Shown here: positions 27,505-36,610 of the stretch, one piece after another
Layout: every line of letters starts with the position of its first letter
Position numbering within the stretch: the first letter of the stretch is position 1
Assembly (NCBI RefSeq): GCF_000787375.1
Contig: NZ_JRJU01000008.1
Span: forward strand, 62,001-126,000
Direction of reading: 5' to 3'
Origin: Halalkalibacter okhensis
GTDB lineage: Bacteria > Bacillota > Bacilli > Bacillales > Bacillaceae_D
Length of the DNA stretch: 64,000 nucleotides
Made by a program: the position numbers and the translations under genes
The notes under the pieces: model-generated
Databases searched by the model: none
The model's input: only the letters and a program-made list of their open reading frames with translations
What the model was told of the DNA's origin: nothing

Positions 27505-27969
27505 ATGCTTACATTTGAAGAAAAACTATTAATAATTACTGAATCGTTCCCTGAACTAGAAAGAAAAAATGTTTCATTAGGTAGAGTCAACTTCCACTAT
27601 AAAGACAGTTCCTACGATCAAAAGAATGTAGTCTACCATTTACACCCTAACGGCAATGGCTTTGTGTATGCTGGGAAGATGACAGGCTACCAAACGAATG
27701 ATAAAGGGATGGTGAATATTCGCGACTTTACTGAAAAAGCCCTTCGCTCTACAATTCGAAAGTCCATTCTCTCACTCACTCCAAAGGTGAACGAATCAGA
27801 ACTCGAACCAGAAGAGGAAATATGGATTAATGATAATACTGTCACACTTACATTACTAAAAGAAGACGATCTGTGGAACGTGTACTCTGATGAGAGCTTA
27901 GACGGGACATTTCATTCGTATAAACAAGCGGTACACTATTTAGAAGAAGAAGGATTTTTACGTATTTGA
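27505..27969 (+). CDS. Conserved-type hypothetical cytoplasmic protein
   Basis: 154 residues with no signal peptide or membrane segment, rich in acidic residues, with one LEPEEEIW stretch. The start has GGAGG seven bases upstream, and an extended -10 (TGGTATACT) lies about 45 bases before it, so it has its own promoter. The sequence looks like a real globular protein (FEEKLLIITESFPELERKNVSLGRVNFHY), but I cannot name a family. It stands between hmp and the cold-shock gene without operon partners. Confidence 0.82.
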   Translation: MLTFEEKLLIITESFPELERKNVSLGRVNFHYKDSSYDQKNVVYHLHPNGNGFVYAGKMTGYQTNDKGMVNIRDFTEKALRSTIRKSILSLTPKVNESELEPEEEIWINDNTVTLTLLKEDDLWNVYSDESLDGTFHSYKQAVHYLEEEGFLRI

Positions 27970-28065
27970 CGACCAGTTTAAAGTTTTTATAAATTTAATT
28001 AGGTTATTTAGAAAGTGTATGGTATGCTACATGTAACCATTTTTCACTTGTGTCATATTGTTTCT

Positions 28066-28098
28066 AAGGCTGACTCTCTCTAGAGTCAGCCTTTTTTT
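28066..28098 (+). terminator. Strong Rho-independent terminator
   Basis: 12-bp perfect stem AAGGCTGACTCT/AGAGTCAGCCTT (28066-28077 with 28082-28093), followed by five T. It ends the transcript from the 27505 gene about 100 bases after its stop. Confidence 0.92.
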
Positions 28099-28119
28099 AT
28101 TATCTTAGAAAAGTCATTA

Positions 28120-28149
28120 AAAAAAGACCCCTTCTCAGGAGTCTTTTTT
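28120..28149 (-). terminator. Terminator of cold-shock gene
   Basis: Stem 28120-28131 with 28138-28149 (one G-U pair), flanked by A and T runs. It lies directly after the stop of the minus-strand csp gene. Confidence 0.85.
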
Positions 28150-28150
28150 A

Positions 28151-28351
28151 TTAACCTTTAGTTACATTAACAGCTTGAGGGCCACGTTGACCTTGCTCTA
28201 CGTCAAAAGTAACTGCTTGACCTTCATCTAAAGATTTAAATCCTTCGCCTTGGATAGCTGAGAAATGTACGAATACGTCATCTCCACCTTCAACTTCGAT
28301 GAAACCGAATCCTTTTTCTGCGTTAAACCATTTTACTGTACCTTGTTGCAT
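28151..28351 (-). CDS. Cold-shock protein, CspA family
   Basis: A 66-residue single OB-fold domain that binds single-stranded RNA/DNA. RNP1 is KGFGFIEV and RNP2 is VFVHF; the length is normal. A very good ribosome site (GGAGGAAA) precedes the ATG. About 150 bases of upstream leader, as usual for csp mRNAs, separate it from the DesR gene end. It ends at a strong terminator. Its place beside des/desK/desR makes this a cold-adaptation neighbourhood. Paralogs CspB/C/D cannot be told apart here. Confidence 0.96.
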   Translation of the reverse strand: MQQGTVKWFNAEKGFGFIEVEGGDDVFVHFSAIQGEGFKSLDEGQAVTFDVEQGQRGPQAVNVTKG

Positions 28352-28556
28352 GTGTGTTTCCTCCTGTGTGGATTACATCCACGATTTAATACTATTATTG
28401 CTCAGTTTAGATATCAAAGGCGAAAAGTTTAAATACTTATCAATCCCGACATATCGAACAAAAATAATTCTACTTTATCATAACAGATAATGTGTAGAAA
28501 AGCAAATGGAAGTTCATCGCCATCGATTTTATCTCTTATAAAAGTAGCACAAGGTT

Positions 28557-29156
28557 TTACTTAAACCAGCCTTTTTCCCTAAACTTAGATATAGCCTCAA
28601 TTCGGTTGCCAACTTGTAGTTTATCTAATATAACCGAAATATAATTACGCACCGTGCCATTTGTCAATGAAAGCTCTTTGGCAATTTCACTAGTACTTTT
28701 TCCATTGGAAATCAACTCCATCACCTGTTTTTCCCGATTCGTAAGTGGGTTTTTATTATCAAATGCTAGGTCGACTAATTCTGGAGCATAAACACGTCGT
28801 CCATCCATGATGACTCGTATCGAGTTTGCTAATTCTTCACTAGGACTATCCTTTAACAAATAGCCACGTACATCGGCATTTCTCGCACGTTCAAAATAAC
28901 CTGCACGAGCAAAAGTGGTTAGAATAATAACTTTACAAGGTTGATCAATTAGTTCTTCGGCCGCATCAAGTCCACTCTTTATTGGCATTTCAATGTCCAT
29001 AATACAAATGTCAGGGTTAAACTCTCTAACTAAAGACAACGCTTCCTCGCCATTTCTTGCTTCCCCTACTACTTCCATATCTGCTTCTAAATTAAGTAAA
29101 GAGCTAAGGGCACCGAGCAACATCCGTTGATCTTCGGCAATTACGATTCGAATCAA
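28557..29156 (-). CDS. desR: Cold-responsive response regulator DesR
   Basis: A 199-residue NarL/FixJ-type regulator. The receiver has AEDQ and the phospho-Asp in CIMDIEMP. The LuxR helix-turn-helix is in the C-terminal 60 residues (LTNREKQVMELISNGKSTSEIAKELSLTNGTVRNYISVILDKL). It lies one base downstream of the DesK-like kinase gene and behind the desaturase gene, the Bacillus subtilis des-desK-desR order, which is the main reason for the name. Phosphorylated DesR activates des at low temperature. Confidence 0.9.
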   Translation of the reverse strand: MIRIVIAEDQRMLLGALSSLLNLEADMEVVGEARNGEEALSLVREFNPDICIMDIEMPIKSGLDAAEELIDQPCKVIILTTFARAGYFERARNADVRGYLLKDSPSEELANSIRVIMDGRRVYAPELVDLAFDNKNPLTNREKQVMELISNGKSTSEIAKELSLTNGTVRNYISVILDKLQVGNRIEAISKFREKGWFK

Positions 29157-29157
29157 G

Positions 29158-30288
29158 TTAATCCCTCCTAGATGCTTGCTTAATCACATTTGGCACTCGA
29201 ATATCAATCGTTATTCCTTCTGATTCCTGAATAGTCAAGCTTCCATTAACAAATTCCAAACGCTCTCTAATACCACGAAGTCCATTTCCATCAAAATCAT
29301 CATCTCTTCTAGAGAACCCAACCCCATTATCTTGTACAATAATTTGTAGTTCCTCATCTAATTCCTTAATTACTAATTTACAAGTCGTTGCCTGAGAATG
29401 CTTAATTACATTTGTTACTGCCTCTTTCAAGCACATACTTACGACATTTTCGATTAATAAAGGTGTATTAGTTAAAGTGGCATTTCCTTCGAAGATGAAT
29501 TCCATATGTGCGGCTTTTAGGATCTGTTCCACATAAACAAGTTCATCTTTCAGCTTTGCTCCACGCATATCAGACACCATCTCACGAACTTCTTTTAATG
29601 CCGTTCTAGCCGTTTGATTAATATCACTCATTTCAGCTTTTGCTGCTTCTGGATTAATTCCAACTAATTTTCTAGCCAAATCACTTTTCAAACCAATCAG
29701 TGATAGCTTTTGACCAAGTGTATCGTGTAAATCACGCGCAATCCGTTGTCGCTCCTCTGCAACCATTAATTCAGAAATCTTCTTATTTGCATCTTCTAAT
29801 TGGCCCTCTAATTTCTCACGCTTGTTTCGATAATAAGAGGTAATCGGAAGGAGAATCACACCAATCACTGAAATGATAATAAAAGGAAACTGAGCAAAGA
29901 ACAATTCAGTTTGTGCGATAAAGCTATAACAAACCGCAATAATCGTTGTTATTAGATGAATAACATACATCAGAAGGAAGCCAATTTTGCTTTGAATGTT
30001 TCCTATAAAAAAGGCTAAAAAAAGTGCAAAATATACGTAGCCGTAAAACAATGTCATTCCTATGCTTATAGCCATCTCAACCGATACCCATAAATAGACA
30101 AGTCTTCCATTAGAAATAAAAGATAAACGATAGGAAAGAAAAAATAACAAAATCATTATAATACCAAACGTAATCTCTAATGCAGAAGATAACCTAAAGA
30201 TAAAATAAAAAGGCAATAAACAAAAAATGATCCAAATGTACACACTAAGGCCTGTATTTTTTGGGAATATATTATACCAATTTTGCAT
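29158..30288 (-). CDS. desK: Membrane-thickness thermosensor histidine kinase DesK
   Basis: 376 residues with four to five N-terminal helices (about 15-160), a coiled coil, then the HisKA_3 motif QRIARDLHDTLGQKLSLIGL (phospho-His). HATPase_c boxes follow: VTNVIKHSQ and DNGVGF, then GNGLRGIRERL. In Bacillus DesK senses ordered (thick) membranes in the cold. It is encoded between the desaturase and desR. A gap of 179 bases to des holds a weak hairpin (about 30400-30446), so desKR may have both read-through and its own promoter. Confidence 0.9.
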   Translation of the reverse strand: MQNWYNIFPKNTGLSVYIWIIFCLLPFYFIFRLSSALEITFGIIMILLFFLSYRLSFISNGRLVYLWVSVEMAISIGMTLFYGYVYFALFLAFFIGNIQSKIGFLLMYVIHLITTIIAVCYSFIAQTELFFAQFPFIIISVIGVILLPITSYYRNKREKLEGQLEDANKKISELMVAEERQRIARDLHDTLGQKLSLIGLKSDLARKLVGINPEAAKAEMSDINQTARTALKEVREMVSDMRGAKLKDELVYVEQILKAAHMEFIFEGNATLTNTPLLIENVVSMCLKEAVTNVIKHSQATTCKLVIKELDEELQIIVQDNGVGFSRRDDDFDGNGLRGIRERLEFVNGSLTIQESEGITIDIRVPNVIKQASRRD

Positions 30289-30467
30289 GATTAGCCCCCT
30301 TTCTTTTCTTTTGTAAGGAGGAAAATTACTTTGTACTTATCATACAATAATGACCACCTTTTTGTCCGGCTCAGTAAAGAAAAAACCTTTAATATTAACA
30401 GAGGACACTGTAAAAGGGAAAAATCTACCTTTTTCAGTGCCCTTATTAAACTTGAACCATATATCTA

Positions 30468-31523
30468 TTAGGATTTCCCTTGTAAGCTAACCCGTTTATT
30501 TTTTATTTGTACGTTAGACTTGGCGTTAGGGATAAGATGCTTTACTTGTTTAAAGCTCACAAATGTTTTACTAGCTTCGTCGTATAAGCGAAACCGAATA
30601 GATTGTAGACTTGAACCCATTGTAATCGTAGTTGCTTTCTGTAATGGTGGGGTTGTTTCATGTACTTTTTCCAAATTATAATTTGGAACTCTTGGGCTTA
30701 GATGATGAACGTGGTGATATCCTATATTACCTGTCACCCACTGCAACACTTTCGGAAGCTTATAATATGAGCTTCCATCAATCGCTGCTTTGACATAATC
30801 CCACTCTTCTTCATCTTCAAAGTACGAATCTTCAAATTGATGTTGTACATAAAATAACCAAATCCCTAATGCTCCTGCTACAAAAAGGATCGGTGCTTGA
30901 ATAAGAAGAAAAGCCTGCCAACCAATCATCCAGATCATCAATGAATAAAGAGCAACAATTGAAATGTTAATGACATGTGTATTCACTCTTTCTTTTTTTC
31001 TTGCATCTTTACGATTGAAGCGATTCGTAATGAAAAATAAATAAATCGGACCAAGTCCAAACATAACAACCGGATTCCGATAAAGTCTATATGACAATCT
31101 TTCTTTAAATGATGCATTCACGTATTCATCCACCGTCATAATCCAAACGTCACCAGTACCACGCTTGTCTAAATTTCCACTAGTTGCATGATGAATTGAA
31201 TGCTCACGCTTCCACTTTTCATAAGGAAACATCGTAATAATACCCGTAATGGTCCCCAGAATATTGTTAACTTTCTTATTTTTAAAGAACGACCCATGAC
31301 AACAATCATGGAAAATAATAAATATTCGAACGACAAACCCTGCAGCTACGATCGCTAAAGCAAGTGTTAGCCAAATTGAAACTGACAAGCTCTGATACGC
31401 TAAAAACCATAATAAAAAGAACGGCGGCACTGTATTAATTAACTGTTTTATACTTGATTTTACGTCTGATTTTTCAAATGGTACTACGCTTTTTTTTAGT
31501 TGTGCTAATTTGTGATTACTCAT
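30468..31523 (-). CDS. des: Membrane phospholipid acyl desaturase (Des, delta-5 type)
   Basis: About 351 residues. An integral membrane di-iron desaturase with three His boxes: HDCCHGS, HSIHHATSG and GYHHVHHLSP. Paired hydrophobic segments lie around them. It inserts a double bond into acyl chains of membrane lipids to keep fluidity in the cold. The start at 31523 follows AAGGGGGAAGT; the longer TTG frame at 31544 lacks a site. It is followed by desK and desR. A perfect palindrome TATGACA-TT-TGTCATA about 105 bases upstream is a good DesR operator candidate. Confidence 0.95.
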   Translation of the reverse strand: MSNHKLAQLKKSVVPFEKSDVKSSIKQLINTVPPFFLLWFLAYQSLSVSIWLTLALAIVAAGFVVRIFIIFHDCCHGSFFKNKKVNNILGTITGIITMFPYEKWKREHSIHHATSGNLDKRGTGDVWIMTVDEYVNASFKERLSYRLYRNPVVMFGLGPIYLFFITNRFNRKDARKKERVNTHVINISIVALYSLMIWMIGWQAFLLIQAPILFVAGALGIWLFYVQHQFEDSYFEDEEEWDYVKAAIDGSSYYKLPKVLQWVTGNIGYHHVHHLSPRVPNYNLEKVHETTPPLQKATTITMGSSLQSIRFRLYDEASKTFVSFKQVKHLIPNAKSNVQIKNKRVSLQGKS

Positions 31524-31627
31524 GACTTCCCCCTTACAAGGCACTTTTTAATTAGAGTTGGAGAACTAATACCTCTATCATAATAGAGAGCCTTTGTTTC
31601 AAGAAGTCATGAACGTCAAGTAACAAA

Positions 31628-31643
31628 TATGACATTTGTCATA
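31628..31643. promoter_or_regulatory. Candidate DesR operator
   Basis: Perfect 7-2-7 palindrome TATGACA-TT-TGTCATA, 105 bases upstream of the des start and near related half-sites (GTCATGAAC, CGTCAAG). Its position fits activation of des by dimeric DesR-P. Confidence 0.6.
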
Positions 31644-31769
31644 CTTGTCCGTACCCTAAGGCAATTAAACCAACTTTTACAATTGGTATAATCCTTCTAA
31701 TACACTCTTTCGTCTCAAAAAACTCCTACACTATAATAGTGTAGGAGAACGGTTAATTCAGTTCCTGTG

Positions 31770-32450
31770 CTATAAATAATCGACAGAGCCCTCTTTTTTC
31801 GGCTTTAAGAAGTTTAACCAACTTGGAAGCTTCGATTTTGTTGCTGCTGCTTCCCGATAAGCTTGAACAAACTCTTGAAATTGCACTTCTCTTTCTTCAA
31901 GTTTTTGCTGGATAAATAACTTCTCTTCCTCTTCTCGATGAATTTCTTGTCTTAAGCGACTTAATTCTTCTTTCGTGCTTTCAGCTGTGTCTATAATGGT
32001 GTGAGAATAGGATTGAATAAGTGATTTCGTTTTGCTATGTCCCGCATTCATTTCATGCTTTACTTCATCTTTTACTTCTTGAATAAATTCTTCCTTAAGT
32101 CCTGCAATCGATTCAGTTAGTTCTTGAATGTTATCAATCGTCTCATTTTGTAAGGATAATATCACTTCATACTCTTGAGGTGCTTCATTTAGTAGCTCAT
32201 TTGGCTCCATTTCAATATTTGTATTAAGAATAAAGTTCACATGTTCTTCATTAATGTTATTGTCCTTTAAAATTTTTATTTTTTTTAACATCTCAAGATC
32301 ATATTCTGAATACAATCTTGCGCCTGTTTTTGTTCTTTGCACATAGAGGGCTTTTGAAAACATGTCTTCCCATTCTCTTAGTTTCCCTACTGGTATTTTT
32401 AAGTTCTTTGAAACTTCCTTAATCGTATATTTTCTTTGTCCGTTTTCCAT
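31770..32450 (-). CDS. MerR-type HTH plus coiled-coil protein, RacA-like
   Basis: About 226 residues. An N-terminal MerR-like winged helix (YTIKEVSKNLKIPVGKLREWEDMFSKAL, then TGARLYSEYDLEMLKKIKIL) is followed by a long charged coiled coil (about 110-200) and a short C-terminal tail (PSWLNFLKPKKEG) with hydrophobic/basic character. RacA of Bacillus has the same architecture; it binds chromosome near the origin and anchors it to the pole in sporulation. Plasmid and phage proteins of similar design exist, so the name is tentative. The ATG at 32450 has AGAGGTGAG upstream; longer in-frame starts have none. Confidence 0.75.
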   Translation of the reverse strand: MENGQRKYTIKEVSKNLKIPVGKLREWEDMFSKALYVQRTKTGARLYSEYDLEMLKKIKILKDNNINEEHVNFILNTNIEMEPNELLNEAPQEYEVILSLQNETIDNIQELTESIAGLKEEFIQEVKDEVKHEMNAGHSKTKSLIQSYSHTIIDTAESTKEELSRLRQEIHREEEEKLFIQQKLEEREVQFQEFVQAYREAAATKSKLPSWLNFLKPKKEGSVDYL

Positions 32451-32632
32451 ACTCTCACCTCTTTTAGAATTATGTTTAAAGTACATATTAGATGTGAGTA
32501 TGACTATTTTCCTTCTACATGACAAAAGTTCTAATAATAAGTTGAGATTCGGCAATAAGTGTTGTGGTTTGATGCTTGCTTTCCTGCTAAATCGAGCTTT
32601 TCCATATTTAAATCCCCTAGATAATGGAGGAA

Positions 32633-32682
32633 CAAAAAAACGATTTCCTTAGCGGTCGTTATACTCCCACAAAGGAAATCGT
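32633..32682 (-). terminator. Terminator after CxxCxGxG protein gene
   Basis: 11-bp stem ACGATTTCCTT/AAGGAAATCGT (32640-32650 with 32672-32682), then a T7 run on the minus strand, just past the gene at 32686. Confidence 0.85.
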
Positions 32683-32685
32683 AGT

Positions 32686-32895
32686 TCATGTATTTTCTAC
32701 CCAATCAAAGTAAGTGCCACTCCCATTGCAACCCGCACAGTGATAATAAGAAGAGTTCAACATATACACTTCCGTTCCTAACATATTGAACCCTTTCCCC
32801 TGACATTCAGGACACATTCCTTGTGATTTGCAAATTTCTACTCTTCGAACATTCCTTTTTTCAATCCAATCTCCAAAAACATTCAATAAACCCAT
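32686..32895 (-). CDS. Small zinc-ribbon-like protein with two CxxCxGxG motifs
   Basis: 69 residues from the ATG at 32895 (GAGGTGAG upstream). It carries CPECQGKG and CAGCNGSG, the repeat form of DnaJ-type zinc fingers, separated by about 20 residues. This gives four cysteines for one Zn site. An N-terminal part (GLLNVFGDWIEKRNVRRVEI) looks helical. I cannot name a family member. A stand-alone protein of this kind may bind Zn and a partner or nucleic acid. It lies between ppdK and a RacA-like gene with its own terminator. Confidence 0.78.
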   Translation of the reverse strand: MGLLNVFGDWIEKRNVRRVEICKSQGMCPECQGKGFNMLGTEVYMLNSSYYHCAGCNGSGTYFDWVENT

Positions 32896-32965
32896 TTTTC
32901 TCACCTCATAGGTAGTATTCCTAAAAGGTATGGCGTTATTCATATAATGATGGTAATCTAGCTGA

Positions 32966-32994
32966 AAAAATGATTACTAGCAACAGTTGCTAGT
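32966..32994 (-). terminator. Terminator downstream of ppdK
   Basis: Perfect 9-bp stem ACTAGCAAC/GTTGCTAGT around one base (32976-32994), followed by ATCATTTTTTC on the minus strand. It leaves a 3' untranslated region of about 125 bases after the ppdK stop. Confidence 0.8.
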
Positions 32995-33120
32995 TTACTC
33001 CCCTTTAGCCACTTTTCTTTGTAAGGGAACCCACTTATTACAAACAGCGACTCCTTAGATTGCTCAAGGGAGCCAAAAAGGTCAAAAACAGTGCAGATCT
33101 CTTCAGCCTCCCTCGATAAT

Positions 33121-35796
33121 TTATTTCTGAGCTTGAAATTCATTAACCGATTGCTTTAATTCATGCTTAATCGTCGCTTGAGCAGCGGCAAGGCGTGCAA
33201 GCGGTACACGATATGGAGAGCAACTTACGTAATCCAATCCAGCTTCATGGCAAAATTCAATAGACTGCTTCTCTCCCCCATGTTCTCCACATATCCCTGT
33301 CTTTAATCCCGGCTTTGCACCTCTTCCAAGCTTAACACCAGTTTCTACTAGTTTGCCAACACCTTCTTGGTCAAGAGAAGCAAACGGATTTTCTGGCAGA
33401 ACTTTGTTTTCAATATATGCTTGCAAGAATTTCCCTTCTGCATCATCACGACTGTACCCAAATGTAGATTGGGTTAAATCGTTTGTGCCAAATGAGAAAA
33501 AGTCAGCCTCTTGTGCAATTTGGTCCGCAGTTAATGCAGCACGTGGGACTTCAATCATTGTCCCTACTAGGTAATCAAATGTCTTTCCTGTTTCTTCTTC
33601 CACTTGAAGCCCAGCATTGATAACCAACTGACGCATTTCTTTTAGCTCATTTACATGGCCCACTAACGGAATCATAATTTCCGGTTTTACAGCGATTCCT
33701 TTATCGATTCCTTTAGCAATGGCATAGAAGATTGCTTTTGCCTGCATAACGTAAATTTCTGGATACGTCATTCCAAGACGGCATCCTCGATGACCTAACA
33801 TTGGATTAAATTCATCTAATTGGCGCACTTTTCGCAAGAGATATTCTTTCTCCTTCAACTCTTCAGAATTCGGATTTGTCATTTGAAGCTTTGTTACATC
33901 AACAAGCAATTCCTCTTTATCTGGCAAAAATTCGTGAAGAGGAGGATCCAACAATCGAATCGTAACAGGCCGACCTTCCATCGCCTCAAAGATTCCTTCA
34001 AAGTCTTCTTGTTGCATCGGCAACAATTTACTTAATGCGACTTCGCGCTGTTCATACGTTTGTGCAAGAATCATTTCTTGCACAATTGGAATTCGATTTG
34101 CATCCATAAACATATGCTCCGTCCGGCATAACCCGATTCCACCTGCACCAAACTCTACTGCTTTTAGTGCGTCTTCTGGATTATCCGCATTTGCTCTGAC
34201 CCCTAGTTTTCTCTCTTCATCGGCCCACGTTAACAGTAATTGAAATTCTTCTGACAGTTGTGGTGCAATCATTGGAATTTCTCCTAAGAAAATTTCACCT
34301 GTCGAACCGTCGATTGTGATCACATCCCCTTGTTTCACAATGATTTCGCCTACTTTAAACTGTTTTCCTTTTAAGTCGATCTTGACAGCTTCACAACCAC
34401 AAATACAAGCTTTCCCCATTCCTCTTGCCACTACAGCTGCGTGACTTGTCATTCCGCCTCGACTCGTAACAGTAGCTTGCGCTGCAACAATCCCGTGAAT
34501 ATCATCTGGTGTCGTTTCTGGACGAACAAGAATGACTTTTTTCTCTTCTTTCCCCAACCGTTCAGCGTCATCTGCATCAAAAACAACATGACCTGTTGCA
34601 GCTCCTGGTGAAGCAGGAAGCCCTTTTGCCAATGGGCTTCTCTCGTATAAATCATCAATTCGGCTATGAAGCAACTGATTCAACTGATCTGGGTCCACAC
34701 GTAAGATTGCTTCTTTTTTACTTATAATCTTTTCTTCTACTAAATCAACCGCTATTTTAATAGCAGCTTGAGCAGTTCTTTTTCCGATCCGCGTCTGAAG
34801 GATATATAGTTTGCCACGCTCGACCGTAAATTCGATATCTTGCATATCCTGGTAGTGCTTCTCAAGAAGGTTACATGTATCCACAAACTGCTGGTATACA
34901 TCTGGCATCTCCTGCTTGAGCCTAACGATAGGTTGAGGAGTACGAATACCAGCAACCACATCCTCCCCTTGAGCATTGATCAAATATTCACCATATAATT
35001 TTGCCTCTCCTGTGGAAGGATTACGTGTAAAAGCAACACCTGTCCCGGAATCATCGCCCATATTTCCAAACACCATGCTCTGAATGTTGACAGCGGTCCC
35101 AAGATGTCCAGGGATTTTTTGAAGACGGCGGTATACAATGGCTCGTTGATTATTCCAAGAATCAAATACAGCACTGATTGAAAGGAATAATTGTTCTTTC
35201 GGATTTTCTGGAAAAGAGCTTTTAGTATGACTTTTCACAAGTTCTTTGTAGCCATGAATCACTTCTTTCCAATCGTCAGCTGACATCTCGGGGTCTGTTT
35301 CGTACCCTTTTTCTTCCCTTATTTCTTCAAGTAATTGTTCGAAATAAAAGCCATCCACCTTCAACACAACATCACTAAACATCTGAATAAATCTACGGTA
35401 AGAATCATATGCAAACCTTGGATTGTTCGTAAGCTTCGCCATTCCTTCAACTGTTTCATCATTCATCCCAAGGTTTAATACGGTATCCATCATTCCAGGC
35501 ATCGAATGAACCGCTCCTGAACGAACAGATACGAGCAATGGATTTTCGGGGTCTCCTAGGCTTTTTCCTGTTTGTTCTTCGAGGTTCGTTAATGCTTCTA
35601 ACACTTGTTGTTCGATCGTTTCAGAAATTGATTTTCCCGCATCATAGTATGCATTACAAGCATCCGTAGAAATAGTGAATCCATAAGGAACAGGTAACCC
35701 AATCCGAGTCATCTCAGCTAAGTTTGCTCCCTTTCCTCCTAAAAGTTCCTTTTTATCGCCACTTCCTTGATCGAACATATAAACAAATTTATTCAC
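33121..35796 (-). CDS. ppdK: Pyruvate, phosphate dikinase
   Basis: 891 residues, full length for the family. The N-terminal ATP-grasp domain holds GGKGANLAEMTRIGLPVPYGF and the tetrapeptide SVRSGA. The central swivelling His domain has TSRGGMTSHAAVVARGMGKACICG (phospho-His). The C-terminal PEP/pyruvate barrel holds GTNDLTQ and GICGEHGG. It makes PEP from pyruvate, ATP and Pi (or the reverse). The start is GTG with GTAGGATAT before it. It overlaps the regulatory-protein gene by eight bases, so both are coupled. This points to a PEP-forming route for gluconeogenic growth. Confidence 0.97.
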   Translation of the reverse strand: MNKFVYMFDQGSGDKKELLGGKGANLAEMTRIGLPVPYGFTISTDACNAYYDAGKSISETIEQQVLEALTNLEEQTGKSLGDPENPLLVSVRSGAVHSMPGMMDTVLNLGMNDETVEGMAKLTNNPRFAYDSYRRFIQMFSDVVLKVDGFYFEQLLEEIREEKGYETDPEMSADDWKEVIHGYKELVKSHTKSSFPENPKEQLFLSISAVFDSWNNQRAIVYRRLQKIPGHLGTAVNIQSMVFGNMGDDSGTGVAFTRNPSTGEAKLYGEYLINAQGEDVVAGIRTPQPIVRLKQEMPDVYQQFVDTCNLLEKHYQDMQDIEFTVERGKLYILQTRIGKRTAQAAIKIAVDLVEEKIISKKEAILRVDPDQLNQLLHSRIDDLYERSPLAKGLPASPGAATGHVVFDADDAERLGKEEKKVILVRPETTPDDIHGIVAAQATVTSRGGMTSHAAVVARGMGKACICGCEAVKIDLKGKQFKVGEIIVKQGDVITIDGSTGEIFLGEIPMIAPQLSEEFQLLLTWADEERKLGVRANADNPEDALKAVEFGAGGIGLCRTEHMFMDANRIPIVQEMILAQTYEQREVALSKLLPMQQEDFEGIFEAMEGRPVTIRLLDPPLHEFLPDKEELLVDVTKLQMTNPNSEELKEKEYLLRKVRQLDEFNPMLGHRGCRLGMTYPEIYVMQAKAIFYAIAKGIDKGIAVKPEIMIPLVGHVNELKEMRQLVINAGLQVEEETGKTFDYLVGTMIEVPRAALTADQIAQEADFFSFGTNDLTQSTFGYSRDDAEGKFLQAYIENKVLPENPFASLDQEGVGKLVETGVKLGRGAKPGLKTGICGEHGGEKQSIEFCHEAGLDYVSCSPYRVPLARLAAAQATIKHELKQSVNEFQAQK

Positions 35797-36610
35797 GATA
35801 TCCTACCCCTCTCTTTTTTAGCATGGCTAATAGTAAATCGGCTGTTTCTTCAACAGCTTTATCTGAGACATTAATAATGGGACATCCAATACGTTTCATT
35901 ATCTTTTCAGCGTATTCTAACTCTTCTAGGATTCGGTCGAGGTCCGCGTACTTTGCCACCGACAATCCTAAGTTTTTCAATCTTTGTTTACGAATTTCAT
36001 TTAGCTTATCTGGTGTGATAACTAGACCGACACATTTATTTTTTGACACTTTAAAAAGCTCATCTGGTGGTCGTACTTCTGGTACTAAAGGGACGTTTGC
36101 CACCTTATAACGCTTATGTGCCAAATACATGGATAGTGGCGTCTTTGATGTTCGAGAAACCCCAATTAATACAATATCCGCACGTTGAATTCCCCTACTA
36201 TCTTGCCCATCATCGTATTTTACAGCGAACTCAACGGCTTCGACTCTTCGAAAATAGTTTGCGTCTAATTTTCTAATTAATCTTGGTTCTCGCTTCGGTT
36301 CTTTATTGAACGTTTTAGCAAAGGCTTCCATAAGTGGATTCATCAAATCAATCGCCATAACCCCTTCTTCTTTCGACCTGTTATCTAAGTAATCTTTCAA
36401 AGTTGGAATAACAAGTGTATAGGCGATAATCGAGTTGGTGCATTTAGAAGCAATGATGACGTTTTCAAGATCATTGACATCCTCTACATATGAAACATGG
36501 TCAATTTCAACTTCTCCTCCATTAAATTGCGATGCGACAGCTTTCACCATCAATTCAGCTGTTTCGCCAACTGAATCAGAAACGACATAGACGACTTCCT
36601 TCTCTTTCAC
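35789..36610 (-). CDS. PPDK regulatory protein (bifunctional ADP-dependent kinase/Pi-dependent phosphorylase, DUF299)
   Basis: 273 residues. DUF299 start VVYVVSDSVGETAELMVKAV, and the P-loop GVSRTSKTPLSMYLAHK near residue 150. In this family the protein turns PPDK off by phosphorylating a Thr next to its catalytic His and turns it on by phosphorolysis. Encoding it just upstream of and overlapping ppdK supports that role. Bacillus subtilis has an orphan YqfL of the same family. The coding start ATG follows GGGGAATCGGTG. Confidence 0.95.
   Translation of the reverse strand: MKEKEVVYVVSDSVGETAELMVKAVASQFNGGEVEIDHVSYVEDVNDLENVIIASKCTNSIIAYTLVIPTLKDYLDNRSKEEGVMAIDLMNPLMEAFAKTFNKEPKREPRLIRKLDANYFRRVEAVEFAVKYDDGQDSRGIQRADIVLIGVSRTSKTPLSMYLAHKRYKVANVPLVPEVRPPDELFKVSKNKCVGLVITPDKLNEIRKQRLKNLGLSVAKYADLDRILEELEYAEKIMKRIGCPIINVSDKAVEETADLLLAMLKKRGVGYRE

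Noticed and set aside
32958-33143. 61-residue frame on the minus strand after ppdK
   Set aside because: It starts inside the ppdK end, has no ribosome site, and runs through the ppdK terminator hairpin at 32976-32994. Probably 3' untranslated sequence, although its middle looks protein-like.
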